From JADFQT01 sp965216025 (GTDB lineage Bacteria > Chloroflexota > Dehalococcoidia > Lucifugimonadales > UBA3495): a DNA stretch of 64,000 nucleotides. The stretch spans positions 124,001 through 188,000 of the forward strand of contig CBDCEX010000018.1 of the NCBI GenBank assembly GCA_965216025.1, in the 5' to 3' direction. Each line of letters begins with the position of its first letter. Position 1 is the stretch's first letter. Made by a program: the position numbers and the translations under genes. Positions 1 through 7,509 of this stretch are shown here, in pieces. The notes under the pieces are model-generated. The model was not told the origin of the DNA. It saw nothing but the letters and a program-made list of their open reading frames with translations, and ran no database searches.

Positions 1-243
1 GCCCAGTCAGCCTTGGTGCGCCGCCCCCGCACCACCATCACCCGCCGCCGCCCGGCCAGGGGTTCATAGCACATGAACAGGTTGGCTACTCCGGCGCGCC
101 CATATTCATAGTCCTGACGGGCCGGCCGCCCGGGTTGGGGTGGCTGGGGAGGTCGGCCATGGGTCAACAACTGGGGGCTGGCCTCATCCAGGCATACCTG
201 GGGGAATCTGGGGATAGGGACGGGTGTAGACCGCCAGCACGTC
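1..243 (-). pseudogene. IS630-family transposase fragment, runs off left edge
   Basis: Minus-strand translation gives a piece of an IS630-type DDE transposase. It contains VCLDE (the second catalytic Asp region), a Pro-rich linker and then YEYGRAGVANLFM, which is typical of the family. The gene continues beyond position 1. A frameshift lies between the RPYP segment and the FPQVCLDE segment, and the N-terminal half is missing because the sequence joins a resolvase N-terminus at about 243. This is a dead fragment. Confidence 0.75.
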
Positions 244-318
244 CTCCAGGTTCTTGCTATCGTCGTCGGCCTTGCTGACCCGGGCGTAGCCGTAGGTTAT
301 TGGAATCACAGCGTTCAT
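244..318 (-). pseudogene. Serine resolvase N-terminal fragment
   Basis: The start codon at 318 is preceded by AGGAGGTGA on the minus strand. About 25 residues follow, with the resolvase signature ITYGYARVSKADD, whose Ser would be the nucleophile. The reading frame then passes directly into IS630 transposase sequence. Only the extreme N-terminus of the resolvase remains, so no activity is expected. It is related to, but distinct from, the two longer resolvases near 4.3 and 14.6 kb. Confidence 0.7.
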
Positions 319-726
319 CACAACAGTTAGCTCACCTCCTACAGGATACCCCGAAGCCAAGGGGCAGACCAGCAGGCTGGCAGTTGCTCTTCAGCGTAGC
401 ATCAGGTGGTATGAAGTCTGTTCACCCATATTCAGGGTCAACTCCCGGTTTATCCGTCACTGGTTCATTCAGGGTCATCTTGACCGAGATGGTCTTTACT
501 AGGTAATAGGCATCTCCCACTTCGGGTGTTGATCTCTTCCCCCGCGGCCTGGTATGCCTGTATTCCTGGGAGGGTGGTTGTGGCTAGCGTTGCGGTGATG
601 AGGTGAGCGCCGCCAGCAATATTCCGACATTTTGGATTTTCCCGGTTTCGGAAATTACTGGAGGCGCTGTGATGATTTCGTTGTCGGAGGGGACTTTACA
701 ATTGTCTTGGAACGCGGGCATCGTCC
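319..726. other. Intergenic stretch without recognised gene
   Basis: The six frames here give only short, low-complexity readings with no recognisable domain and no convincing ribosome binding site apart from the one that serves the resolvase fragment to the left. I see no terminator hairpin for the gene that ends at 727. Confidence 0.5.
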
Positions 727-2247
727 TTACTTCATCATCATCCCGGATTGCTCCACGCCGGTTCTCAGCTTCGCCAGCTCTTCCTCGATGAGTTTGACTA
801 TTAGGCTGTCCAGCCGGTCAATGCTGTACTGCTCTACATCATGGGGTGTTTCCAAGCCTCCGCCCGGTCCCGTGGGGTACAGGATGAACAGGAATTTCCC
901 CATGGTTTGCTGGGCGATTTGCCGGAAGATGTACTCCCCCTGCTTGTCCAGCCCGCTGGAGGCGACGCTGAAGACCTTGATGCCCTTCTCTTGGGCTCGC
1001 ATCATCTCCGTTGCGTAATCCTTGTCCTGCGGGTAGTCCAGGTGGGGTGGAGCGTCGGCAATGAGGAATATCAGCCGGATGGCGTCATCCCGCCAGCCCA
1101 TGTTGTTCACCGCCTCGTGGAGGGCCTGGTTGAGACTCTCCGGGTAGTCGTCGCCCCCTCTGGCTTTCAGATTCTGGATGGCTTTCGAGAAGCGCCGCAC
1201 GTTTCCGTCGAAGGGGTAGAGCCGGGTCACGTACTCATCTCCCCGGTCCCGGTAGCTCACCATTCCGAACCGTAGGTCTGGGTTGGCCGGCAGGTTGGAT
1301 ACCTGCCTGGCGATGGATTCCAGGTTCGCCTTTATCCGGTGGATCTCGTCGGCCATGCTTCCCGTTGAGTCTATGAGGAAGACAACGTCCAGAGGGAAGT
1401 CCAGCCCATAGGTCATGGTGCCCTCTAGGGCTATCTCATGCTCCATCGCGGTCTCCGGCACGATTCTGATGGTCCTGGTGAAGCCGTTCCTTTTTACCGT
1501 GATGCTTAATTCCCCGGCGGTCTGTCCATCATTTCTCATCGCCATCCCTGGGTCCAATCCCTCGAGGGGGAAGAACATCGTGCGGCCATCGGCGTAGGTT
1601 CGCTTGGTCAGCGTGGCGCCGGTGCCGTCCGACCGGCGGCTGATGTTCACCTGGGCGTTGGGGACTGGGTTTCCCTGCCGGTCAAGGACGGTGATTATTT
1701 GCCGGTTGCTCAGGTTGGTGGCGTGGACGGGCGGCCCCCGGTACTCCTCGACGAAGTCCAGGTATTCTTGCCATCGTTGGTTGTCGTCCACCTCTCCGGC
1801 CTTGAGTTCTGCCTGGACCCGCTCTTTGTGCCAGTCGGGTGACCTGGGGGAACGCCCGCTGGCTGCTAGGGTCGCCCCGGGGTCTCCCCGGCTTCCCTTC
1901 GTTTCCGCCCCAGTTTTCTCTCCCACTTCGCCTGGTAGGATTCTCGTGCCAGTTTCACCGTTGGTTCCCCGGTAACCTTCGTCGCCCGGGGTTTCCTCCC
2001 CTCGGGTCTCGGGTGCCGGTTCCGGCTCGGTGGGTGCTGGTTCTCCTCCGGTGGGCGCTGCTTCCGGCTCGGTGGACGCTGGTTCCCCTCTGGCGGGCGC
2101 TGCTTCCGGCTCGGTGGATGCCGGCTGGGCTTGCGTGATGGGCTCTAAATCTCCGTTGCCGGGGATTGTTCCCTCTTCTGCTTGGCTGCAGGAGATGGAT
2201 GCCAGGAGTACGGTCATCATGACTAGAATTGCGATCAGGTAACGCAT
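727..2247 (-). CDS. von Willebrand factor A-domain lipoprotein
   Basis: 506 residues. The N-terminus is a signal sequence ending in a cysteine near residue 20 (ASISC), a lipobox-like site but not a canonical one. Residues 35-100 are a Pro/Glu/Ala-rich spacer of repeated STEPEAAP units, probably lifting the domain away from the membrane. Residues 180-275 look like an Ig-like domain of the carboxypeptidase-regulatory type. Residues 286-430 are a VWA domain with the MIDAS motif DSTGS at 293-297 and an IADAPPH strand. Such proteins bind ligands through a metal ion on the cell surface. It stands alone, and the ligand is unknown. Confidence 0.85.
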   Translation of the reverse strand: MRYLIAILVMMTVLLASISCSQAEEGTIPGNGDLEPITQAQPASTEPEAAPARGEPASTEPEAAPTGGEPAPTEPEPAPETRGEETPGDEGYRGTNGETGTRILPGEVGEKTGAETKGSRGDPGATLAASGRSPRSPDWHKERVQAELKAGEVDDNQRWQEYLDFVEEYRGPPVHATNLSNRQIITVLDRQGNPVPNAQVNISRRSDGTGATLTKRTYADGRTMFFPLEGLDPGMAMRNDGQTAGELSITVKRNGFTRTIRIVPETAMEHEIALEGTMTYGLDFPLDVVFLIDSTGSMADEIHRIKANLESIARQVSNLPANPDLRFGMVSYRDRGDEYVTRLYPFDGNVRRFSKAIQNLKARGGDDYPESLNQALHEAVNNMGWRDDAIRLIFLIADAPPHLDYPQDKDYATEMMRAQEKGIKVFSVASSGLDKQGEYIFRQIAQQTMGKFLFILYPTGPGGGLETPHDVEQYSIDRLDSLIVKLIEEELAKLRTGVEQSGMMMK

Positions 2248-2555
2248 CTCGGATTCCTCCCGGTTGATGATTTTTCAAGGGTCCGTCTGCCTGCCCCAGG
2301 GCGCTGGACTCTTTGCTCTCTCAGTATATGGTGGGTTTGGGATTGCAGAATTTGGCAGATGGGGATTCGTTTTCCCGCTTTGTTGATTGGAGGACCGCGG
2401 GCTGGCTGTTTTCCTTCCTGGTTCTCCAAGGCGATCTCAGTGCTTTCAAATCTCTTGGGTGAGATTTCTCCTGATGAAGATCGCTGGTCCACCTGTCGCG
2501 GAATTGAATTTGAAACTTATATTATACTTCCACCAAAAGTGTGGAGGTGAAAGCA
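2248..2555. other. Intergenic stretch upstream of the VWA gene
   Basis: No recognisable coding sequence on either strand. It should hold the promoter of the minus-strand VWA lipoprotein, but I cannot pick a convincing -35/-10 pair. Confidence 0.4.
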
Positions 2556-2717
2556 GTGAAACCAATGAGGCAAGTTGAACCGCTGGAGACTATTTGGGAG
2601 ATTCCGGACGATTTGTGGGAGAAAGTTGAGCCAGTGATCCTGGAGGGAACCCCTCCAAAACCACCGCGAAGCGTTTTAGTTCAACCGTTGTTATGTTCTA
2701 AGAGCCACAACGGTTGA
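2556..2717 (+). pseudogene. IS5-family transposase N-terminal fragment
   Basis: A GTG start follows GGAGGTG at 2543-2549. The peptide contains ETIWEIPDDLWEKVEPVIL, the N-terminal signature of the IS5-type transposase domain often annotated DUF4096. It ends after 53 residues in unrelated sequence, so roughly four fifths of the transposase and the catalytic core are missing. Confidence 0.7.
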
Positions 2718-2755
2718 GAGGTTGAGCGCCGCCTGCCTGCCTGGCAGGTGGTCTC
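2682..2755 (+). repeat. Left copy of a degenerate direct repeat
   Basis: It begins CAACCGTTG.TATGTTC and continues with GGTTGAGCGCC and a GCCTGC run. A diverged copy lies at 3337-3396. The two bracket the gene at 2833-3309, as expected for a small mobile unit or a duplication, but no terminal inverted repeats were found. Confidence 0.45.
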
Positions 2756-2832
2756 CGGATGCTACAGCAGGTACAATCAGCCAGAAAAGTCATTCTGACT
2801 GGTTCCAATAAGCCTGTCGGAGTCATAACCTG

Positions 2833-3309
2833 ATGCCGAGGAACAAACTACGCAGAAAGAAGAGCAAATCGAAGACAAGGGCACCAGTCTTCTCCAGGAA
2901 AATGTTCAGGAACCTCGAACAATTGAGCGGGACACGAGCCCTAGTCTTTAATCCGCCTGGTGAGACTAAGATGTCCGAGGTATTGCTGGATTTTGCAAAA
3001 CCTCTGTTGGAACCTGTTGATGATCGGCATTCCGACAAAGTCATAGCTTTGGCCATCGCTTGCTGGAACGCAACTTTACTTCCAGAGGAGGTTCAGGAAG
3101 CCTCTATCAATGAATTGATTGACATCTTTTCATCATCTGGTATTCGTAATGTTGAGATGGCCAAGGAGGCCGTGCAAATACTCCTGGAACGTAAGAGGAG
3201 ATACTTCCCTGACAACAAGCGGTTCATTGCCGACTACCGAATATCCCATTCAAAGGATCAAATGCGCCTGACGGTAGCGTCAACCTTGTCGTTTTCTGAT
3301 GAGGAGTAG
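2833..3309 (+). CDS. Conserved hypothetical protein
   Basis: 158 residues. The first 30 are very basic (RNKLRRKKSKSK), and the rest is a helical globular region including KMSEVLLDFAKPLLEP and LAIACWNATLLPEE. I recall similar proteins as uncharacterised and cannot give a function. A weak GGAG lies 14 bases before the ATG. The gene is bracketed by degenerate direct repeats (2682, 3337) and followed by a hairpin at 3425-3449. The basic tail suggests nucleic-acid contact, but that is a guess. Confidence 0.6.
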   Translation: MPRNKLRRKKSKSKTRAPVFSRKMFRNLEQLSGTRALVFNPPGETKMSEVLLDFAKPLLEPVDDRHSDKVIALAIACWNATLLPEEVQEASINELIDIFSSSGIRNVEMAKEAVQILLERKRRYFPDNKRFIADYRISHSKDQMRLTVASTLSFSDEE

Positions 3310-3336
3310 TTCCCTTACTCTCCTGTGTGGGCCGCA

Positions 3337-3396
3337 CAACCGTTGGTATGTTCCCCAAGGTCAAAGTAGGTGGGGTTGAGCGCCTGCTCGCCTAGC
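3337..3396 (+). repeat. Right copy of a degenerate direct repeat
   Basis: It shares the CAACCGTTG.TATGTTC start and the GGTTGAGCGCC..GCCT core with 2682-2755 in the same orientation. Confidence 0.45.
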
Positions 3397-3424
3397 ACGT
3401 GGGCATTTCCCCGAAGCGATTTCA

Positions 3425-3449
3425 AGAGGGTGGCTACTTGCCACCCTCT
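3425..3449 (+). terminator. Intrinsic-terminator-like hairpin
   Basis: Perfect 10-bp stem AGAGGGTGGC / GCCACCCTCT with a 5-base loop, followed by a weakly T-rich CTTCTT. It lies 115 bases downstream of the hypothetical gene. The poor T-run lowers confidence. Confidence 0.5.
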
Positions 3450-3490
3450 CTTCTTGGGCCGAAATTAGTCATTTCAGTAATCGACGGGTA

Positions 3491-3522
3491 AAACTAGTCA
3501 GAATAACTGTTCTGACTAGTTT
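3491..3522. promoter_or_regulatory. Perfect 13-bp palindrome upstream of the zinc-ribbon gene
   Basis: AAACTAGTCAGAA at 3491-3503 is exactly complementary to 3510-3522 across a 6-base loop. It ends 12 bases before the zinc-ribbon ATG. It could be an operator for a dimeric regulator or a transcript hairpin, because the downstream arm ends in TTTT. Confidence 0.6.
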
Positions 3523-3534
3523 TGGTTGGTCGTT

Positions 3535-3717
3535 ATGTTCTGCAACAACTGTGGGCGGCAGATAGAGGAGGGCTCCAAGTTTTGTAATGCCTGTGGGCAA
3601 CCAGTGGAGGAGCCGACCTCCGCTCAAGTCACAAGCAGCCCGTCCCAAACTCCCGAACCTCAGCCGCCGCCACCCCAGCGGAAGTCCTCCGGCTTCCCCA
3701 GACCGCTGAAGTGGGCC
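3535..3717 (+). pseudogene. Zinc-ribbon protein, truncated
   Basis: The start MFCNNCGRQIEEGSKFCNACG is a zinc-ribbon with two CxxC knuckles, typical of small bacterial membrane or signalling proteins. A Pro-rich linker follows. At LKWALI, where a transmembrane helix would normally begin, the sequence switches to the antisense strand of hicA. The open frame continues to 4026 only as antisense of hicBA. The original C-terminal domain is lost. Confidence 0.65.
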
Positions 3718-3813
3718 TTAATAGTTGAGCCATATTTCGTGGGACCCGCTGGCTTGCCGGTCAAATCTACAGCCGAGCCGTTCCAGCTTCCTGCGCAGCT
3801 CTCGGTAGGTCAC
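3718..3813 (-). pseudogene. hicA: HicA toxin, truncated
   Basis: The GTG start overlaps the hicB stop by 4 bases (GTGA). The 31 residues VTYRELRRKLERLGCRFDRQ and then the GSHEIW region match the N-terminal part of HicA, including the catalytic-type His. A TAA at the junction with the zinc-ribbon gene ends the frame, so about half of the mRNA interferase is missing and it should be inactive. Confidence 0.7.
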
Positions 3814-4055
3814 GCGGCCACCGTGAAGCTTCCCTTGCCGGTCCGCTGTGGCGTTACCTCCGATGGCAGGGGCACTCCCCGTTCTTGGCGTGACTGGATC
3901 AGGGCCTTGGCCACTGCCCGAAGCTCATCCAGTGTCTGCTCGGGGTTATCTCCCCAAGCCATGCAGCCCTGCAGGGCCGGGACCTCCGCCAGGTACATCC
4001 AGCCTTCGCTCTCCTCAGGTTCGTGAAGAATGTAGTCCAACTGGTAGATGTCCAT
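3810..4055 (-). CDS. hicB: HicB-like antitoxin
   Basis: 81 residues: MDIYQLDYILHEPEE, then WMYLAEVPALQGCMAWGDNPEQT. This is the partial RNase-H fold of HicB antitoxins, which bind and neutralise the HicA mRNA interferase. A strong AGAGGAGAAGAG site precedes the ATG. It lies 15 bases after the end of an upstream truncated frame and overlaps hicA by 4 bases, the usual co-translated layout. Because hicA is cut off, this is an orphan antitoxin. Confidence 0.8.
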   Translation of the reverse strand: MDIYQLDYILHEPEESEGWMYLAEVPALQGCMAWGDNPEQTLDELRAVAKALIQSRQERGVPLPSEVTPQRTGKGSFTVAA

Positions 4056-4070
4056 CTCTTCTCCTCTGGT

Positions 4071-4285
4071 TCAGGGGTCGTCGATGGTGAAGTTTCTTCG
4101 ATTGTCCTCTGGTGGAGCTTTTCGGTCAAAAGGCCTGCGGTCAGGATGGTTGTTGTCCGATCGCAGGCTGAGGTCAATCCCCCGGTCACGCAGCAGATCG
4201 GCGGGGTGGATCTGATTGGCTCCGGCGTAGGTCGTACTGGCCAGCTGCACTACCGCGGCTGCCCGGGCGTCCGAGACGGCGTTGA
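4071..4285 (-). pseudogene. C-terminal fragment of an unrecognised protein
   Basis: An open frame enters from the resolvase repeat and reads AVVQLASTTYAGANQIHPAD followed by a charged tail ending FTIDDP. No start codon is present, since its 5' part was replaced by the resolvase unit, whose repeat boundary is at 4253. It ends just upstream of hicB, so it probably once headed that operon. I do not recognise the family. Confidence 0.4.
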
Positions 4286-4879
4286 CACACCCAGCCCCTA
4301 CCCAACCGCTACCTGTCCACCTGTTGGATGGTCCAACGGCTGACCTCCAGGCGCTTGGCCAGGTCCCGCTGGCTCACTCCCTTCGACCGCTCTGCCCGGA
4401 TGTACTCCCGTTGCCGCTCGTTCAGGCTCGGCCGCCGGCCAGGGAACCGCCCCTCGGCCCGCGCCTTCGCCTGCCCCGCGACCGAGCGCTCCCTGATCGA
4501 GTTCCGCCACCACTCGCTGAAGGCGAGCACCATCGTGAGCTGGAGCTTGCCGGTGGCCGTGGCCGTGGCCGTGGCAAAATCCTCGGACAGAGACCGGAAC
4601 TCCACTCCCGCCCGGTGCAGGCCCTCGATCACCTGCAGCCCGTGGGTCAGCCCCCTGGAGAGCCGGTCAATGTGGGTGACCACTAGGGTGTCCCCCTCGA
4701 CCACCAGGTCCAACAGTTCCAAAAGGCCGCCGCGATCGTTCCTGGCCCCGCTGGCTTCTTCGGCTCGGATATTTCCCAGGGAGCAGCCGGCGCGGACCAG
4801 CCGCTCCACCTGCAGGTCCAGATTCTTGTCCTCCGGCTCTCTCACCGAGACCCTGGCGTAACCGTAGAGCGTCATCCTG
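4253..4879. repeat. Resolvase repeat, copy 1 (627 bp)
   Basis: This segment is repeated at 14588-15208 at about 97% identity by eye. Shared sequence begins at CCGCGGCTGCCCGGGCG and ends at GCGTCATCCTG, with unrelated flanks outside. This copy has 6 extra bases from an expanded GCCGTG hexanucleotide run near 4555-4575. No clear terminal inverted repeats are visible. Confidence 0.8.
4309..4875 (-). CDS. Serine recombinase (resolvase/invertase)
   Basis: 188 residues. The N-terminal catalytic domain has YGYARVS with the nucleophile Ser at residue 10, then LVVTHIDRLSRG. The DNA-binding end has a helix-turn-helix, QRDLAKRLEVSRWTIQQ. Length fits small Tn3/Hin-type recombinases that catalyse site-specific strand exchange. 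A GCCGTG microsatellite adds an ATATATAT stretch near residue 104, in the region linking catalysis and the long helix, which may affect function. A near-identical copy lies at 14644. Confidence 0.9.
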   Translation of the reverse strand: MTLYGYARVSVREPEDKNLDLQVERLVRAGCSLGNIRAEEASGARNDRGGLLELLDLVVEGDTLVVTHIDRLSRGLTHGLQVIEGLHRAGVEFRSLSEDFATATATATGKLQLTMVLAFSEWWRNSIRERSVAGQAKARAEGRFPGRRPSLNERQREYIRAERSKGVSQRDLAKRLEVSRWTIQQVDR

Positions 4880-4982
4880 TGAGGTGGCTTGGGATGAAGA
4901 ATGAATACTGCTGCTGTCGGCGCAGTGGCGTCTGTCCATCGGAGGCGCGGATCCTCAAAGATACGACTGCCATCCAGGCGCT

Positions 4983-5105
4983 ATGCAGGTGGCCAAGGGC
5001 GCCAACTGCAACGAAGATTGCGAATTTGCCAAGCTGATCGCCCCTGCGGTTGATCTGACGCCCAACCAGTACCTTAAGAGCAAGGTACAGCCGACCTCAG
5101 CGTAA
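4983..5105 (+). CDS. Small fragment or peptide, unknown
   Basis: 40 residues from ATG (MQVAKGANCNEDCEFAKLIA and on), with a CNEDC pair of cysteines. The same frame is open upstream to about 4950, so this is probably the C-terminal end of a larger lost gene. It ends 23 bases before the next small gene and may share its transcript. No family recognised. Confidence 0.35.
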   Translation: MQVAKGANCNEDCEFAKLIAPAVDLTPNQYLKSKVQPTSA

Positions 5106-5128
5106 ACAAAAAGTCAGGAGGCACACCG

Positions 5129-5290
5129 ATGGAGACTCTGACCCTCATACTGCACCAGTCCAAAGCTACCAAAAACAAAGTGGTATACGGCACCGAGGAC
5201 GGCAGCATCATCCAAAGCGTCTACATTGACAAAGAGGCTGTGGGTGACCCTCCTCCGGCTGCGCTCAAAGTCGTCATATCGGCACAGTAA
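5129..5290 (+). CDS. Small conserved-looking protein, 53 aa
   Basis: A clear CAGGAGG site lies 8 bases before the ATG. The peptide METLTLILHQSKATKNKVVY continues with an acidic beta-strand-rich region and ends VVISAQ. The alternating hydrophobic pattern suggests a small beta fold. Good translation signals make it a likely real gene, although it is short. Function unknown. Confidence 0.55.
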   Translation: METLTLILHQSKATKNKVVYGTEDGSIIQSVYIDKEAVGDPPPAALKVVISAQ

Positions 5291-5404
5291 ATCTCATCCG
5301 AGCACTCTCGTACATTTTTGATAGAGCTTCAAGGCTGCGATCGAAGCGACCTGATCACAGCATCGGCTGCCGAGTTATCGACACACGCTAGGGACAGCGC
5401 AATA

Positions 5405-5578
5405 ATGGCCGCCGTCATGATGAAGCTGAACACGAGAGCCAGAGCCCTGGCTACAACAGCACTGGTCGGGCTGCTTACCGCATTTACACTGGGCTATACC
5501 TCCGACCAAGGGCAGGAAATAACCATCACCAGTGGCGATCCCGCTGTCTCCAGGGGCCAACTCAGCCAGCCCTGGTAG
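5405..5578 (+). CDS. Putative exported small protein (truncated?)
   Basis: 57 residues from the ATG at 5405. RARALATTALVGLLTAFTLG looks like a signal peptide or single membrane helix, followed by about 25 polar residues. The mature part is too short for a domain, so it is probably a 3'-truncated exported protein. No good ribosome binding site. The frame is open further upstream. Confidence 0.35.
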   Translation: MAAVMMKLNTRARALATTALVGLLTAFTLGYTSDQGQEITITSGDPAVSRGQLSQPW

Positions 5579-5641
5579 CCTAACCAGCCTGGCCCGGGTT
5601 ACAAGCTACAGCAGCGCAACAAAGTCTCTCACTTCCACCGG

Positions 5642-5806
5642 TCACTTCCTGGCCGCGCCCATGCGGGACTTCTTGGTTCCGCAGACGGCGCATCGGCCGG
5701 TGACGGCGGGACGTCCGTTCTTCAGGACCACTTCCTGGGCCTCCAGGGTGTCGGTCTTGCTGCGGCACTTGAAGCAGTAGATCTGGTCACTGGCAGCGCT
5801 GGTCAT
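5642..5806 (-). CDS. DUF5679 zinc-ribbon mini-protein
   Basis: 54 residues with the DUF5679 pattern YCFKCRSKTD, then NGRPAVTGRCAVCGTKK: two CxxC knuckles that bind one zinc around a short beta hairpin. AGGAGGAGGAAC precedes the ATG. The family is common in Chloroflexota and Actinobacteria, often near translation or DNA genes, and its role is unknown. The gene looks complete. Confidence 0.85.
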   Translation of the reverse strand: MTSAASDQIYCFKCRSKTDTLEAQEVVLKNGRPAVTGRCAVCGTKKSRMGAARK

Positions 5807-6025
5807 ATGTTCCTCCTCCTGGATTGATTCCCTTCCACTGTTCCACCGGCCCTCCGGCGGGGTCGGAGTGTCCTCAAAGGGGTTCGCAGACGCCGCCCCG
5901 GCCAGCGCCGCGAAGTTCTCCTCTCAAGAACTAACGCCACCCCGGGGGAAACGAGATCCTCAAATCGGCTCTCAGGGCGCCGGATGTATTCAAATATCCC
6001 CGTTTTTGGCAACGTGAGTCGGTTT

Positions 6026-6130
6026 TCAGGTCACGGCCACCGCCTCGTAGATCTCCCCGGTGCTCCGGGGCCGCTCCCGCTGGGCCGACATCACCCGCAC
6101 GAGGTGCGGCCTCAAGCTACCTGTCGCCAT
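6026..6130 (-). CDS. Short winged-helix-like fragment
   Basis: 34 residues starting at an ATG with GGAGG upstream. SLRPHLVRVMSAQRERPRST followed by GEIYEAV resembles the start of a winged-helix domain of the kind found in restriction-associated proteins. It stops at TGA, so it is likely a truncated gene start. Confidence 0.35.
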   Translation of the reverse strand: MATGSLRPHLVRVMSAQRERPRSTGEIYEAVAVT

Positions 6131-6299
6131 ATTTACCCATCCTCCAACAACCAATTCCAGGACCTCCCCCGTCCATAGATACAGTATACGACCGCCAGGA
6201 CCGCTGCTTGAAGGGACAACGCCAGGAAGAGGGGCCCTCTTAGAGAGCCATGGTGGGTCCCACCGCAAGGGGTCAGGACTATCCCTCTGAATACAGGAC

Positions 6300-6568
6300 A
6301 ACCTCGTCCAGTCACAAGTTCGTGGCCAATCAGGTCAGGCTGGAGTTGTTCGTACTGCTTGGGCAACTTCATGAGAAGGCTAGCCTTACCGGAGGCAATG
6401 AAGCACTGGTCGTTGACCAGTCTGCAGACCAGGATGATCAAGACTGGAGGACGGTTGGTGCGCCATGCCGGAAGGCTGGTGTTTCAGCTTGCTGAGGTGC
6501 TCGTGAGCCGGGAAATGCTAGGCGGGATACTGGAACGAATTGGTCGGCTTAGGCTGGCTCCTGGCTAG
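6300..6568 (+). pseudogene. IS1380-family transposase C-terminal remnant
   Basis: The reading begins SHKFVANQVRLELFVL and, after a frameshift near 6358, continues NFMRRLALPEAMKHWSLTSL to RLRLAPG. It matches the C-terminal 90 residues of the transposase at 62679-63612 almost residue for residue. The rest of the transposase is missing and the remnant is frameshifted. Confidence 0.85.
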
Positions 6569-6824
6569 TCCACTTTAGGAGCGTCGGGATTGGTTACGGT
6601 TACGGGGTCGTCCAGGGCAAAGGGGCTTCCCAAGGGCGAGACTTGGGCGTAGACCAGAGGTTTGGGGCTTTTACGCTTGGCAGTACAGTGGTTGCCCTAT
6701 GAAAGCGGGGACTTTGAGTGAATCAGGCCGCATTTGACGCTCTTGGAATGCGGGATTATATTTGGCGGTATCCCCGCGGGAGCTATATCCAGGAAAGGTG
6801 GTTTGATCTGGGGAATCCCGGTTC
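6569..6824. mobile_element. IS1380 3' non-coding remnant
   Basis: This stretch aligns with the non-coding tail after the IS1380 transposase at 63613-63880: shared landmarks are CTTTTACGCT, GGTTGCCCTATG/GGTTACCCTATG, TTTGATCTGGG and AATCCCG. It marks the right-hand part of an old IS1380 copy, ending inside a DUF1810 gene. Confidence 0.65.
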
Positions 6825-6986
6825 AAACTTCCTGGCCATGGGACTGTGTCCCAGACCTTCAATCTGAGGAAAAATGAACCACATCCAGTGACTTCTTTTG
6901 AATCCTTGTTGCAGTTCGGCACACACCCGACAATAGACGGGATTTTGAGCGTCTAAGAAGCGTTCTAGCATAAAAGGATCATCCAT
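6825..6986 (-). pseudogene. DUF1810 protein, N-terminal part
   Basis: Starts MDDPFMLERFLDAQNPVYCR and has KRSHWMWFIFPQIEGLGHS, the hallmark of DUF1810 (about 140 residues when complete). AGGAGACAAT precedes the ATG. After about 53 residues the frame enters the IS1380 remnant and ends at 6783. So the gene was cut by that element. Confidence 0.75.
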
Positions 6987-7127
6987 ATTGTCTCCTCGCT
7001 TGGTTGTCCTTGCGCCAGTCCGTAGCTGGACCGAATGTTGCTTAACGCATACCCCACATTACAACTCTCCACGGCAGCTATTCCTCTCCGCAACTTGGTT
7101 TCACTACCTTCGCTGCCTCAAGAAGTT

Positions 7128-7455
7128 TTAATAAAAAAAGGAGGAGTTGGTCCATCCTCCTCCTCAAAGTCCCAGTGGCGCCAAGTATAACGTCCCGCTG
7201 GGCGCAATTCTAAAACCTCAATCTGATTAAAGCCTACTCCATTACAACTTGGCGTCACACCTACCCTAAGTTGTAAAATTCCCTCTGGCAGCGGGCAACC
7301 TCAGATTTAGCTTGCGCTAATTAAGCTACTTGATCAGTACCAGGGCATATTTCAACATCATCAATTAATAGACACAACAAGAGTTGCCCGCTGCTACTTC
7401 TCCTTCTTATTCCGTGGAATCCAGCTTATTCCGGCTAAGATAACCGATCGAGCAT
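7128..7455 (-). ncRNA. Candidate structured non-coding RNA
   Basis: No protein is readable, but the minus strand folds well. A 12-bp perfect pairing GCAGCGGGCAAC / GTTGCCCGCTGC (7383-7394 with 7279-7290) encloses TTAGC-GCAA-GCTAA, a GNRA-type tetraloop hairpin. Next come TTACAACTT/AAGTTGTAA, a CCCAG/CTGGG stem, and a terminal hairpin with seven Ts. A plausible promoter sits at 7460-7487. I looked for tmRNA, RNase P, SRP and 6S signatures and found none. The family is therefore unidentified. Confidence 0.5.
7133..7161 (-). terminator. Intrinsic terminator, minus strand
   Basis: Stem AGGAGGA/TCCTCCT (7139-7145 with 7155-7161) followed on the minus strand by seven Ts (7139-7133). It would end a minus-strand transcript for which no protein gene exists, which supports the RNA call. 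Confidence 0.7.
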
Positions 7456-7459
7456 CGGT

Positions 7460-7487
7460 ATTATCCAACTGATGGGAAACTGCCCAA
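7460..7487 (-). promoter_or_regulatory. Possible promoter of the RNA
   Basis: On the minus strand TTGGGC (7487-7482), a 16-base spacer and GATAAT (7465-7460) resemble a housekeeping promoter, placing the start near 7453. The -35 box is weak. Confidence 0.35.
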
Positions 7488-7509
7488 TCTGAGGAGTAGC
7501 ACCACTGCC

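Noticed and set aside
727..2247. Plus-strand ORFs across the VWA gene
   Set aside because: They are shadows in GC-rich sequence; the minus-strand product has clear domains.
3720..4026. Extended zinc-ribbon protein of 166 residues
   Set aside because: The second half is the antisense of hicBA, which is recognisable on the other strand.
7128..7455. tmRNA
   Set aside because: A YALV-like reading occurs, but no tRNA-like end, no T-loop sequence and no standard tag ending were found.
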